Source of the DNA: Burkholderiales bacterium
Lineage (GTDB): Bacteria > Pseudomonadota > Gammaproteobacteria > Burkholderiales > SG8-41
Direction: 5' to 3'
Assembly (NCBI GenBank): GCA_022841375.1
Contig: JALHRQ010000008.1
Coordinates: 1 to 64,000 of the forward strand
DNA length: 64,000 nucleotides
In this document: piece after piece, positions 10,434 through 18,847 of the stretch
Layout of the letters: the number at the start of each line of letters is the position of its first letter
Position numbering within the stretch: the stretch's first letter is position 1
Notes under the pieces: model-generated
Seen by the model: only the letters and a program-made list of their open reading frames with translations
Databases searched by the model: none
What the model was told of the DNA's origin: nothing
Translations under genes and position numbers: made by a program

Positions 10434-10492
10434 GGGCTGGCAGTCTACGCGTGCGCGCTGCCGCCGACAAACGCCGGGCCGGACGGGCAGAT

Positions 10493-11404
10493 TCAGTTTG
10501 CCGGAATTTCCTTGCGGAAGCGGTTGAGGTCTTTCACCGACTCAAACTCCCGACCGAACAGCAGCGACAGATTACGAAGAATCACCGCCACCACTTTGTG
10601 CTCCCAGTCACGGTCGAAGCGGATCTGTTGGTCGAGCCAGCGCTCCAGCCACTCGGGGTCGGGCAGGCGGCTCTGCACGGTGTCGTTGGGGAACAGGCTT
10701 TTGTTGACATGCAGATTGGTCGGATGCAGCGGCTTGCCGCTGCGTCCTGAACTGGCCATCAACACGCCGACCTTGGCAAAAGCGGTGCGCGCAGTGTCGC
10801 CGGCGCTGTTCAGTGCGCGTTTCATGTATTGCAGGTAAGCGCCGCCGTGGCGCGCCTCGTCGCGCGAAATCAGGTTGTAGATATGCCGGATGACCGGCTC
10901 GGTATGCCAATCCATCGCGCAGCGATACCAGTGATTGAGGCGGATTTCACCACAGAAATGCATCATCAGCGTTTCCAGTGGCGGGGCCGGGTCGAAGACA
11001 AAGCGCACCGCCTGCAGTTCCTCCTGCGTCGGCACCAGTTCCGGTCGGAAGCGGCGCAGGTATTCCATCAGCACCAGCGAATGTTTCTGCTCTTCATAAA
11101 ACCACACCGACATGAAGGCCGAGAAGTCGCTGTCATGATGGTTGTCGCGCAGGAACATTTCGGTGGCCGGCAGCGCGGCCCACTCGGTGATCGCGTTCAT
11201 CTTGATGGTCAGCGCCTGCTCGTCCGACAGTTTGCTGGCGTCGAAGGTATCCCACGGCACATCGCTGCCCAGGTTCCAGCGGATCTGTTCCAGGGATTTG
11301 AAGATTTCCGGATACAACATCGTTCCGGTGGTGATGAATTCCGGAGTGGCTTGCATGGCGGCTTCAGTGGCTTTCGGTGTGACAGGCATCTGCATTATGT
11401 TCAT
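10493..11404 (-). CDS. Ferritin-like diiron protein (acyl-ACP desaturase-like)
   Basis: A 303-residue helical protein with a complete carboxylate-bridged diiron signature: Glu74 or Glu82 on the first helix, Glu105-x-x-His108 (EEQKH), Glu153 on a third helix and Glu183-x-x-His186 (DEARH). This spacing is like soluble acyl-ACP desaturases and related oxygen-activating enzymes rather than ferritin iron stores. No signal peptide or membrane segment is visible, so it is cytoplasmic. Its start overlaps the photolyase-like stop by four bases. The reaction is unknown; sitting beside a fatty-acid methyltransferase cluster, it could desaturate or oxygenate an acyl chain. That is inference. Confidence 0.72.
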   Translation of the reverse strand: MNIMQMPVTPKATEAAMQATPEFITTGTMLYPEIFKSLEQIRWNLGSDVPWDTFDASKLSDEQALTIKMNAITEWAALPATEMFLRDNHHDSDFSAFMSVWFYEEQKHSLVLMEYLRRFRPELVPTQEELQAVRFVFDPAPPLETLMMHFCGEIRLNHWYRCAMDWHTEPVIRHIYNLISRDEARHGGAYLQYMKRALNSAGDTARTAFAKVGVLMASSGRSGKPLHPTNLHVNKSLFPNDTVQSRLPDPEWLERWLDQQIRFDRDWEHKVVAVILRNLSLLFGREFESVKDLNRFRKEIPAN

Positions 11405-12927
11405 CCTAATGTTTCCAGAATATTGCGGGCGCTGGCGCGAATCGCGTCTCGTTCCGCAGTGCTCAGGCGCGATACATTGCGCGCCATCAGTACGGTGCGT
11501 GGATTGCGCGCCAGCTGCTGTTCATGACGATCCAGAAAATACCAGTACAGCGTGTTGAACGGGCAGGCTTTGGCGCCGGTTTTCAGCTTTACATCATAGC
11601 TGCAACTGCTGCAGTAATTACTCATCCGTTTGATGTAGGCCCCTGAGGCGATGTAGGGTTTGCTGGTGAACCGGCCACCGTTGGCATACAGCGCCATGCC
11701 CGCGGTGTTGGGCAGTTCGACCCATTCGACGGCATCGACGTAAACCGCGAGATACCACTCGTGCACCGCCTGCGGCTTGATGCCGGCGAGCAGCGCGAAA
11801 TTGCCGGTCACCATCAGGCGCTGGATGTGGTGGGCGTAGCCGTGCTTCAGGGTCTGGCCGATGGCTTCGCGCATGCAGGTCATCTGGGTATCCCCGGTCC
11901 AGTACCAGGCCGGCAGCGCGCGGTCGTGGCCGAAATGATTGGCCTCCAGCAGGCCGGGCATGTCCAGCCAGTAGACGCCGCGGATGAATTCGCGCCAGCC
12001 GAGAATTTGCCTTATAAATCCTTCAGTTGCAGCCAGCGGCGCATGCCCTTTGCGCCAGGCGGCGACTGCTGCGGCGATGACTTCGCGCGGATTCAGCAGT
12101 TTCAGGTTCAGCGCCGCCGCCAGCAGCGAGTGCCAGCCGAAAGGCATGCCGGTCCACATCGCATCCTGATGCTGGCCGAAACGCGGCAGGCGATGTTCAA
12201 CAAAATCGTCCAGCGCGCGCAGGGCGTCGGCGCGGGTGACCGGCCAGTGAAAATCGTCCAGTTCCCCCGGGTGTTGCGAAAACCGGCCACTTACCAGTGC
12301 GATAACGTCACGGGTGATGGCATCGGGCGCGAACTGCGGCGGCCGGGGGAGCGGACCGGGCCCGGTTTTCGTAAAACCAGCGCGATTGTCAGTATCGAAG
12401 TTCCAGCGACCACCCGCAGGCTGCCCGTCTTCCATCATTACATCCTGGCGGCGGCGCATTTCCCGGTAGAAAAACTCCATGCGCAGTTCGCGGCGGTCTT
12501 TGGCCCATGCCGCAAAGGCTTCGCGACTGCACAGGAAATGGCTGTCGCCGCGAACCTCCAGCGCAATGGCGGATTCCCGGCAGACCTGTTCAATGTCCTG
12601 CTGCAGCCGGTATTCGCCGGGCTCGCAGACGATCAACTTTTCCGGCCGGCATTGTGCAATGACGCCGCGCAGGCGCGCCGCAAGGGTGGTTTCTGCGGCG
12701 TCGTCGAGCGCAAGATAATGCAGTGGCAGATCGCGTGATCGCAGCGTTTCCGCGTAGTGGCGCATCGCCGACAGGAACAGCACAATGCGCGCCTGATGGT
12801 TCCAGACATGGGTGGATTCTCCAGCGGCCTCGATCATCACGATACCGTCACTGGTGCTGTCGCTGCCGGTCAGCGCCGGATTGTCGGAATCGAGCTGGTC
12901 GCCCAGAATCAGGATCAGGTTACGCAT
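11401..12927 (-). CDS. Iron-sulfur bacterial cryptochrome/photolyase (CryPro/PhrB type)
   Basis: A 508-residue member of the deoxyribodipyrimidine photolyase-related family, whose studied members repair (6-4) photoproducts or act as blue-light proteins. It has an N-terminal Rossmann-like antenna domain (RNLILILGDQLD) and a C-terminal FAD domain with GWREFIRGVYW and YAHHIQRLM. The four cysteines that bind the 4Fe-4S cluster are at 351, 439, 442 and 455, one residue off the set 350/438/441/454 known in Agrobacterium PhrB. Family members use FAD and a lumazine antenna. It is downstream of the LitR-like regulator and DUF2256 gene and overlaps the diiron gene. Confidence 0.93.
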   Translation of the reverse strand: MRNLILILGDQLDSDNPALTGSDSTSDGIVMIEAAGESTHVWNHQARIVLFLSAMRHYAETLRSRDLPLHYLALDDAAETTLAARLRGVIAQCRPEKLIVCEPGEYRLQQDIEQVCRESAIALEVRGDSHFLCSREAFAAWAKDRRELRMEFFYREMRRRQDVMMEDGQPAGGRWNFDTDNRAGFTKTGPGPLPRPPQFAPDAITRDVIALVSGRFSQHPGELDDFHWPVTRADALRALDDFVEHRLPRFGQHQDAMWTGMPFGWHSLLAAALNLKLLNPREVIAAAVAAWRKGHAPLAATEGFIRQILGWREFIRGVYWLDMPGLLEANHFGHDRALPAWYWTGDTQMTCMREAIGQTLKHGYAHHIQRLMVTGNFALLAGIKPQAVHEWYLAVYVDAVEWVELPNTAGMALYANGGRFTSKPYIASGAYIKRMSNYCSSCSYDVKLKTGAKACPFNTLYWYFLDRHEQQLARNPRTVLMARNVSRLSTAERDAIRASARNILETLG

Positions 12928-12931
12928 GGGT

Positions 12932-13060
12932 TCAACGGCTGCGCCGGCAGCGCTCGGAGCAATATTTGACCTCGTCCCAGACTTTTGCCCAGCGTTTACG
13001 CCAGGTCATTGGGCGGCCGCAGGCCGAGCAGGGTTTAACCGGCAGTTCCGATTTGCGCAT
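12932..13060 (-). CDS. DUF2256 zinc-ribbon-like mini-protein
   Basis: A 42-residue protein starting MRKSELPVKPC and ending SERCRRSR. It has the DUF2256 pattern: CxxCGRPMTWR (Cys11, Cys14), then KVWDEVKYCSERC (Cys34, Cys38), four cysteines suited to one zinc. The function is unknown; the family is repeatedly found beside cryptochrome/photolyase genes. Here it sits between the LitR-like gene (20 bp away) and the photolyase-like gene (4 bp away) on the same strand. Its shortness makes it easy to miss, but motif, position and spacing all support it. Confidence 0.88.
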   Translation of the reverse strand: MRKSELPVKPCSACGRPMTWRKRWAKVWDEVKYCSERCRRSR

Positions 13061-13080
13061 GGTGCAGTGCTCTGTGCGGA

Positions 13081-14010
13081 TCAGCGGCGCACGTGTTCGA
13101 CGCGCCAGCGCTCCAGCGCGTAACGCATGTCTTCGAACGAACGCAGCAGCAGGATGCCTTCGGGCGCCTTGCGTGCACGAGCCAGGGCGCCGCCGCCGCC
13201 CCAGATTTCGACGCCTTCGGCCAGCAGGCCACGCAGTTCGGTCAAACCGGCCAGCGCCGCGCTCTGAGTCACCGCGCTGCTGAACGACAGCGCCACCACA
13301 TCGACAGCGTAGGCCGGCACGGCATTCTTGATGTCGATGACCGGGGTTTCGGTGCCGAGCGCAACGCAGGCGGCGCCCTCGGCGGTCAGCACCGCTTCCA
13401 CCATCAGCAGTCCGATGCGGTGTTTTTCTCCAGGCAGTGAAGTCAGCAGCACTCGCGGCACCGAACCGCGGCCAGGCTGGGCAATGATCGCGTTACGCAG
13501 GATGTTCTGAATGTGTTCGGAATACAGGTGCTCGTCGAAAATGGCAACCCGGCCGGTCAGCCAGGCTTCGCCGATCCAGTGATTGAGCGTGGTCACCGTT
13601 TCGGTGACGAAGCGGAGCAGTCCCTGTTTCATCAGCGCCTGCAACAGGGCGTTACGGAAATTCTCGACATCGTGGCGCAGCAGCAACTCGATGATCGCAT
13701 CAATCTCCGGCGGCGGTGTTTGTGCCGGCGAACGCGAGGAAATCAGTTGTGTGAGTTCGGAGACGCTGCGGTTGATGATTTTGCCGGGGCGGTGGCCGTA
13801 GTCGATGAGCAGGCGCAACAGGCGCAGCTTTTCCAGTTGCGGCAGCGAATACAGGCGCTCGTCGTGACGATCGCGCAGTGGTTTAGGGAAGCCGTATCGG
13901 CGTTCCCAAACCCGCAAGGTGTCTTTTGACAAGCCGGTATCCCGCTCGACCGCAGCGATGTTGTAGCTGAGATCCTGCGTTGTCCCCACTATGCTAAGGG
14001 TATTGTTCAT
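13081..14010 (-). CDS. litR: LitR/CarH-type MerR regulator with B12-binding light-sensor domain
   Basis: A 309-residue regulator. Residues 14-75 form a MerR DNA-binding domain (YNIAAVERDTGLSKDTLRVWERRYG). Residues 100-180 are the helical cap and 185-305 the cobalamin-binding Rossmann domain. The light-sensor signature W-x9-EH is exact (Trp150, Glu160, His161), and the lower cobalt ligand is His197 in GEKHRIG, as in CarH. Known homologues bind operators in the dark as adenosylcobalamin tetramers and release on illumination. No cysteine-rich tail is seen. It is the first gene of the leftward operon and is divergent from folE2, so it probably controls both sides. Confidence 0.93.
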   Translation of the reverse strand: MNNTLSIVGTTQDLSYNIAAVERDTGLSKDTLRVWERRYGFPKPLRDRHDERLYSLPQLEKLRLLRLLIDYGHRPGKIINRSVSELTQLISSRSPAQTPPPEIDAIIELLLRHDVENFRNALLQALMKQGLLRFVTETVTTLNHWIGEAWLTGRVAIFDEHLYSEHIQNILRNAIIAQPGRGSVPRVLLTSLPGEKHRIGLLMVEAVLTAEGAACVALGTETPVIDIKNAVPAYAVDVVALSFSSAVTQSAALAGLTELRGLLAEGVEIWGGGGALARARKAPEGILLLRSFEDMRYALERWRVEHVRR

Positions 14011-14023
14011 TTGTCGTGGACAA
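14011..14023. promoter_or_regulatory. Inverted repeat directly upstream of the LitR-like gene
   Basis: TTGTC-GTG-GACAA is a perfect inverted repeat abutting the litR start codon. Its GGACA half matches the repeats at 14089-14107, which makes it a candidate autoregulatory site. Confidence 0.35.
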
Positions 14024-14088
14024 GATCGAGTTTTATCGTTAAAAAATGGGAATTAAGGCATTCGTTAGGTATCTTTGACCAAGACATT

Positions 14089-14107
14089 ATTGGACAGACA
14101 TTGGACA
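14089..14107 (+). promoter_or_regulatory. Candidate LitR operator: direct repeats 11 bp apart
   Basis: ATTGGACA occurs at 14089-14096 and again at 14100-14107, exactly 11 bp apart, with a further GACA at 14083. CarH-type regulators are known to bind tandem 11-bp direct repeats with ACA-containing cores, so the spacing fits. The site is about 110 bp upstream of folE2 and 80 bp from the litR start, in the shared divergent promoter region. TTGACC at 14075-14080 could be a -35 element, but no convincing -10 is seen. Confidence 0.5.
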
Positions 14108-14217
14108 AAGTCAATCCATGCGAGGGTCCTTAAACGCATATTTTGATTTGTTCCCCGTGCCTGATGACAGCAACTGGTCTTGGATCCACCGCGATTTATC
14201 CCCTTACAGGAGTTCCC

Positions 14218-15012
14218 ATGAACGCCCCCGAAAAATGGCTGTTGCCGGATGTCCAGGCCATCGCCGACCGTCGCAACATCTACATCAACCACGTCGGCGT
14301 GAAATCGCTGGTGCATCCGATCCGCATTGCCAGCGCCAAAGGCGGTGTGGTCGCCACTGTCGCCATCGTTGATATGACGGTCGGCCTGCCGCCCGAGGTC
14401 AAGGGCACGCACATGTCGCGTTTTGTCGAGGTGCTGCAACAGCATGAACAGGCGCTGGATGCCGCCGGATTTGCCGCGCTGCTGGAGAAAATGACCCAGC
14501 GCCTGGATGCCGACAGCGGCATGATCGAAATGCGTTTTCCCTATTTCATCAGCAAGCGCGCGCCAGTGTCCGGTGTGGCCAGCCTGCTCGATTACAAGGT
14601 GATGCTGCGCGGCGAACGCAAGGCGGGCAGCAGTGTTTTCACCACTCAGGTGTCGGCGCCGGCAACCAGCCTATGCCCGTGTTCGAAGGAAATTTCCGAA
14701 TACGGTGCACACAACCAGCGCTCGCACATCACCATCACCGTGGAAGCCGCCGCGACCCTGACCATCGAGGAAATTGCCGGCATCGCCGAGCAGGAAGCTT
14801 CCTGTGAAGTCTACGGGCTGCTCAAGCGTCCGGATGAAAAATACGTGACCGAACGCGCCTACGACAACCCGAAATTTGTCGAAGACCTGGTCCGTGACAT
14901 CGCGTTGCGTCTTGACGCAGACACCCGGGTGCGCAGCTACAAGGTCGAAGCGGAGAACTTCGAATCCATCCATAACCACTCGGCCTACGCGCTGGTTGAG
15001 CGCATCAAGTGA
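14218..15012 (+). CDS. folE2: GTP cyclohydrolase FolE2 (type IB)
   Basis: A 264-residue cytoplasmic enzyme that converts GTP to 7,8-dihydroneopterin triphosphate, the first step of folate and pterin synthesis. It has the FolE2 motifs GTHMSRF at residues 63-69 and LCPCSKEIS[10 protein letters not shown] at 152-170, with Cys153 as likely active-site cysteine. Type IB enzymes can use metals other than zinc and elsewhere are often induced by zinc shortage. The ATG at 14218 has a good upstream AGGAG. It is the first gene of the rightward cluster, and its product could feed a pterin or folate cofactor needed by the photolyase branch. Confidence 0.95.
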   Translation: MNAPEKWLLPDVQAIADRRNIYINHVGVKSLVHPIRIASAKGGVVATVAIVDMTVGLPPEVKGTHMSRFVEVLQQHEQALDAAGFAALLEKMTQRLDADSGMIEMRFPYFISKRAPVSGVASLLDYKVMLRGERKAGSSVFTTQVSAPATSLCPCSKEISEYGAHNQRSHITITVEAAATLTIEEIAGIAEQEASCEVYGLLKRPDEKYVTERAYDNPKFVEDLVRDIALRLDADTRVRSYKVEAENFESIHNHSAYALVERIK

Positions 15013-16331
15013 CTTCGGGTATGTACACGCAAGCCCGCGGCAAACGCATTGCCGTCGTCGGTTCCGGGATTGCCGGGCTGTCTGCCGCCTGGCTGCTGTC
15101 GCGCGCGCATGCAGTGACCCTGTTCGAAGCCAACGATTACCTTGGCGGTCACACGCACACGGTCGATGTCACGCTGGACGGCATTACCGCGCCGGTCGAT
15201 ACCGGGTTCCTGGTGTTTAACGAACGCACCTATCCCAACCTGATTGCGTTGTTCGACCATCTCGGCGTGGCATCGACGGCCAGCGACATGTCGTTCTCGG
15301 TGCGGCTCGAGCGCGAAGGTCTCGAATGGGCGGGCAGCAGCCTGGCGACGGTGTTTGCGCAGCGGCGTAACCTGCTGCGTCCGGCGTTCTGGGGCATGCT
15401 CGGCGACATCGTCCGCTTTAACCGGGAAGCAACGGCGCTGGCGCAGTCGCAGAGCTCTTCAGCGCAGTCGTTGGGCGAGTTTCTCGCTACCGGCCGTTAC
15501 GGCCGCGCATTCCGCGATTGGTATCTGCTGCCGATGGCCGGCGCGATCTGGTCTTGTCCGACGGCGACGATGCTGCAATACCCGGCGCGCACTTTTTTCA
15601 TATTCTGCGCCAACCACGGTCTGCTTCAGGTCAGCGACCGTCCGCAATGGCGCAGCGTCAATGGCGGCTCGCGCAGCTATGTCGAGAAGCTCGCGCACGA
15701 CTTGTCCGATATCCGCCTCAACATGCCGGTGCAGCGCATCCTGAGGCATCCGCGTGGTGCCGAACTGCAGTTCGCCGGCCATGCGGCAGAACATTTTGAC
15801 GAGGTGGTGCTGGCCTGTCACAGCGATCAGGCGCTGCAACTGCTGGGAGATGCCGACGCCGCAGAACGCCGGGTGCTCGGTGCGATTCATTACCAGGACA
15901 ACGACGTCGTGCTGCATACCGATGAAGAATTTCTCCCGCGGCGGCGTTCGGCCTGGTCGGCGTGGAATTACCATGCGCATCAAGGTGCCGACCGCGATCA
16001 ACCCGTGGGCGTCAGCTACCTGATCAACAAGCTGCAGCCTTTGCCGTTCAGCCGGCCGGTGGTGGTCACGCTGAATCCTGCGCGAGAGCCGCGCGCCGAA
16101 TGCATCATCGACCGCTATCGATATGCGCATCCCGTTTTCGATCTTGGCAGCATTGCGGCGCAGGTGCGATTGCCGCAGTTGCAGGGCCGGCATCACACCT
16201 GGTTTTGCGGCGCTTGGGCGGGTTACGGTTTTCATGAAGACGGTTTGAAGGCCGGCATGGCGGTTGCCGCAGCGCTGGGCGTCGAAGCGCCATGGCTGGC
16301 ACAGTCCGGGGCGCTGAAGGCTGCGGCATGA
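15009..16331 (+). CDS. FAD-dependent amine-oxidase-like oxidoreductase
   Basis: A 440-residue flavoprotein with an N-terminal dinucleotide-binding fold ([11 protein letters not shown], about residues 19-29) followed by the E[12 protein letters not shown] flavin motif. It belongs to the NAD(P)-binding/amine oxidase group that, in light- or singlet-oxygen-induced clusters of other proteobacteria, sits next to DUF1365 and a CFA-type methyltransferase. GTG at 15009 overlaps the folE2 stop; an ATG at 15021 is an alternative start. The substrate is unknown; a membrane acyl chain is a reasonable guess from context. Confidence 0.85.
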   Translation: MTSGMYTQARGKRIAVVGSGIAGLSAAWLLSRAHAVTLFEANDYLGGHTHTVDVTLDGITAPVDTGFLVFNERTYPNLIALFDHLGVASTASDMSFSVRLEREGLEWAGSSLATVFAQRRNLLRPAFWGMLGDIVRFNREATALAQSQSSSAQSLGEFLATGRYGRAFRDWYLLPMAGAIWSCPTATMLQYPARTFFIFCANHGLLQVSDRPQWRSVNGGSRSYVEKLAHDLSDIRLNMPVQRILRHPRGAELQFAGHAAEHFDEVVLACHSDQALQLLGDADAAERRVLGAIHYQDNDVVLHTDEEFLPRRRSAWSAWNYHAHQGADRDQPVGVSYLINKLQPLPFSRPVVVTLNPAREPRAECIIDRYRYAHPVFDLGSIAAQVRLPQLQGRHHTWFCGAWAGYGFHEDGLKAGMAVAAALGVEAPWLAQSGALKAAA

Positions 16332-17101
16332 GTATCGGCTATCAAAGTGCACGGCTGTATTGCGGCGAAGTTCTGCATCGCCGCCTGGCGCCGGCACGGC
16401 ATGCCTTCCGTTACGGTGTATTTTTCCTGCGCCTGCGCATCGATGGCCCGCCACCCGGATTTCCGGCACTGTGCTCGCGCAATCGCTGGAACCTGTGCAG
16501 TTTTTATGACGCCGATCACGGTCCGCGCGACGGCAGCCCGCTTGAACCGTGGATTCGCAACATTCTGACCCGCCACGGGTTGGATTGCGCAGATGGCGCG
16601 ATCTGGCTGCAGGCTTTTCCACGCGTGCTGGGTTACGTGTTCAACCCGATCAGCTTCTGGCTGTGCCATGACCGTGCCGGCGCCTTGCGTGCGGTACTGG
16701 CTGAAGTCAGCAATACCTTCGGTGAGCGTCACAATTATCTGGTATCACATGCCGATGCGCGGCCGATTGCCGCCGGTGACTGGCTGACGGCGCGCAAGGT
16801 ATTCCATGTGTCGCCGTTTTTCCCGGTGACCGGTGAATACCGCTTTCGTTTTGCCGATCATTCTGAGCGCTGCGCTTTTCGCATCGATTACGACGATGGC
16901 CAGGGCCACAGTCTGCTGACCAGTGTCAGCGGGGCCGCGCGCCCGTTGAGCACCGCGACGATGGCGCGCGCGCTGATCCGTTATCCATGGATGACGCTGG
17001 GTGTGGTCCTGCGCATCCATTATCAGGCGCTGCGGCTGTGGCTGAAGCGCGTACCCTTTTTTCCGAAACCCGTCCCACCTGCAGAAGATACGACTCGATG
17101 A
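16328..17101 (+). CDS. DUF1365 family protein
   Basis: A 257-residue protein of the DUF1365 family, beginning [19 protein letters not shown] and containing the family segments RFGYVFNPISFW-like (GYVFNPISFWLCH), EVSNTFGERHNYL and KVFHVSPFFPVTGEYRF. No catalytic residue is established. The family is nearly always found between an amine-oxidase-like gene and a CFA-type methyltransferase gene, as here, so it probably acts on the same lipid substrate. It overlaps both neighbours by ATGA. Confidence 0.88.
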   Translation: MSIGYQSARLYCGEVLHRRLAPARHAFRYGVFFLRLRIDGPPPGFPALCSRNRWNLCSFYDADHGPRDGSPLEPWIRNILTRHGLDCADGAIWLQAFPRVLGYVFNPISFWLCHDRAGALRAVLAEVSNTFGERHNYLVSHADARPIAAGDWLTARKVFHVSPFFPVTGEYRFRFADHSERCAFRIDYDDGQGHSLLTSVSGAARPLSTATMARALIRYPWMTLGVVLRIHYQALRLWLKRVPFFPKPVPPAEDTTR

Positions 17102-18309
17102 ATCAGACACTGACCGAAAATGCGCCACAGCGCGCAGAACCCGCCGCCGCCCGCTGGATGTTCCGGCTGCTTTCGAAATTGCGCTGCGGCAAAATGACAC
17201 TGCGTTGTCCGGATGGACGCGCGCTTGAGTTTTCGGGCGCGCAGCCCGGCCCCCATGCGACGCTGGCATTGGCTGACTGGCAGGTCTGCGGCGATATCCT
17301 AAGCCGCGGCGATATCGGCCTGGCAGAAGCGTATATTGCCGGCCGCGCCAGGACCGATGACCTGACGCAGCTGATGCTGCTGGCGGCGATGAACGAGCAG
17401 GCGATCGAAGATGCCATTCATGGCCGCTGGTGGGCGACCTTCGCGTACCGCATGCGCCACTGGCTGCGGCCGAACACGCGCGCCGGCAGCCGGAAAAACA
17501 TCCACGCCCACTACGACCTGGGTAATGATTTCTACCGGCTGTGGCTGGATTCGACAATGACCTATTCATCGGCGTTGTTCGAGGGCGATCTCACGCGCAG
17601 CCTGGCTGATGCACAGTCGGCGAAATACGCACGCATTCTGCGAGCGCTCGATGCGCAGCCGGGTCAGCACATTCTTGAGGTCGGCTGCGGCTGGGGTGGT
17701 TTCGCCGAACATGCGGCGCGCGCCGGATGCCGCGTCACCGGCATCACCATCTCCGAGGCCCAGCTGGAATTTGCGCAGCGGCGCATTGTCGCTGCAGGAC
17801 TTCAGAACCGTGTCGAATTGAAACTGCTCGACTATCGCGATCTTGCCGGCCAGTTTGATCATGTCGTGTCGATCGAGATGTTCGAGGCGGTGGGCGAACG
17901 CTATTGGCCCGGCTATTTCAGCCTGCTGCGCAACTGCCTGAAGCCCGGAGGCCGTGCGTTGGTGCAGAGCATCACCATCGCTGAGGCGAAGTTCGAGCGT
18001 TATCGCACCGGTACCGACTTTATCCAGCAATACATATTCCCCGGCGGCATGCTGCCTTCGCCGAGCCGGTTCGGCGAGGTGGCATCGGCTCACGGACTGG
18101 CCGTCACAGACATGCATCATTTCGGACTCGATTACGCCGAGACGCTGCGGCGCTGGCACCAGATGTTCGATTACGCCGCTCCGGAAGTGAAGTCGCAGGG
18201 CTTTGATGATCGATTCATGCGCACCTGGCGTTTTTACCTCGCTTATTGCGAGGCCGGCTTCCGCAGCCGCGCTACGGATGTGGTGCAGGCGGTGCTGGTC
18301 CATGCGTAA
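17098..18309 (+). CDS. Cyclopropane-fatty-acid-synthase-type SAM methyltransferase
   Basis: A 403-residue enzyme with an N-terminal lipid-binding-like domain (about residues 30-110), then HYDLGNDFYRLWL (138-150) and the SAM-binding VGCGWGGF (195-202). True CFA synthases add a methylene across the double bond of phospholipid acyl chains. Close cluster relatives methylate vaccenate to make 11-methyl and furan fatty acids, and the sequence alone cannot separate the two. It acts at the inner face of the cytoplasmic membrane. It overlaps DUF1365 by four bases and the next gene by eight. Confidence 0.88.
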   Translation: MNQTLTENAPQRAEPAAARWMFRLLSKLRCGKMTLRCPDGRALEFSGAQPGPHATLALADWQVCGDILSRGDIGLAEAYIAGRARTDDLTQLMLLAAMNEQAIEDAIHGRWWATFAYRMRHWLRPNTRAGSRKNIHAHYDLGNDFYRLWLDSTMTYSSALFEGDLTRSLADAQSAKYARILRALDAQPGQHILEVGCGWGGFAEHAARAGCRVTGITISEAQLEFAQRRIVAAGLQNRVELKLLDYRDLAGQFDHVVSIEMFEAVGERYWPGYFSLLRNCLKPGGRALVQSITIAEAKFERYRTGTDFIQQYIFPGGMLPSPSRFGEVASAHGLAVTDMHHFGLDYAETLRRWHQMFDYAAPEVKSQGFDDRFMRTWRFYLAYCEAGFRSRATDVVQAVLVHA

Positions 18310-18847
18310 CGCCGCCACATTTGCGTTGGCGCTGTTGCTCGCGCCGCCTGCCGCCGCTGTCAACGTCCCGGCCGAACTGCCGACGGCAGTGTGCAGCGCG
18401 CTGGAAACCTGCCGCATGGTCGGTAAGGGGCGTTTGCGCTGGTGGGGTTTCCATGTTTATGACGCCGCGCTTTGGACGCGCGACGGTCGCTGGCAGGCCG
18501 ATGCGCCGTATGTGCTGGATATTGTTTATGCGCGCCAGGCGACGGCCGCCCAACTGGCGGAAACCAGCATCGACGAAATGCGCCGTCTCGGCGTAAGGGA
18601 TGAGGCCAAGCTGGCGCGCTGGGACGCGGCAATGCGCAGCACTTTTCCCGATGTGCAGTCCGGCAGCCGCCTGATCGGCGTTTACCGGCCGCAGCGCGGC
18701 GCGCAGTTCTACTCAGCCACGAAGCTGCTGGGCACCATTGACGACCCGGAGTTTGCACGCCGCTTTTTCGAAATCTGGCTGGATCCGCGTACCCAGACCC
18801 CCGATCTGCGCGCCGCACTGTTGAGCGGCAATGGCCGCACTGACTAA
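18302..18847 (+). CDS. Chalcone-isomerase-like secreted protein
   Basis: A 181-residue protein with a signal peptide (hydrophobic residues 6-19, Ala-rich cleavage region) followed by a domain resembling the bacterial chalcone isomerase-like family: GKGRLRWWGFHVYDAALW near residue 40 and FARRFFEIWLDPRTQTPDLR near the end. It is expected in the periplasm. Fatty-acid binding is known for some chalcone-isomerase-fold proteins, which would suit this cluster, but no catalytic role can be assigned. It overlaps both neighbours. Confidence 0.78.
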   Translation: MRNAATFALALLLAPPAAAVNVPAELPTAVCSALETCRMVGKGRLRWWGFHVYDAALWTRDGRWQADAPYVLDIVYARQATAAQLAETSIDEMRRLGVRDEAKLARWDAAMRSTFPDVQSGSRLIGVYRPQRGAQFYSATKLLGTIDDPEFARRFFEIWLDPRTQTPDLRAALLSGNGRTD

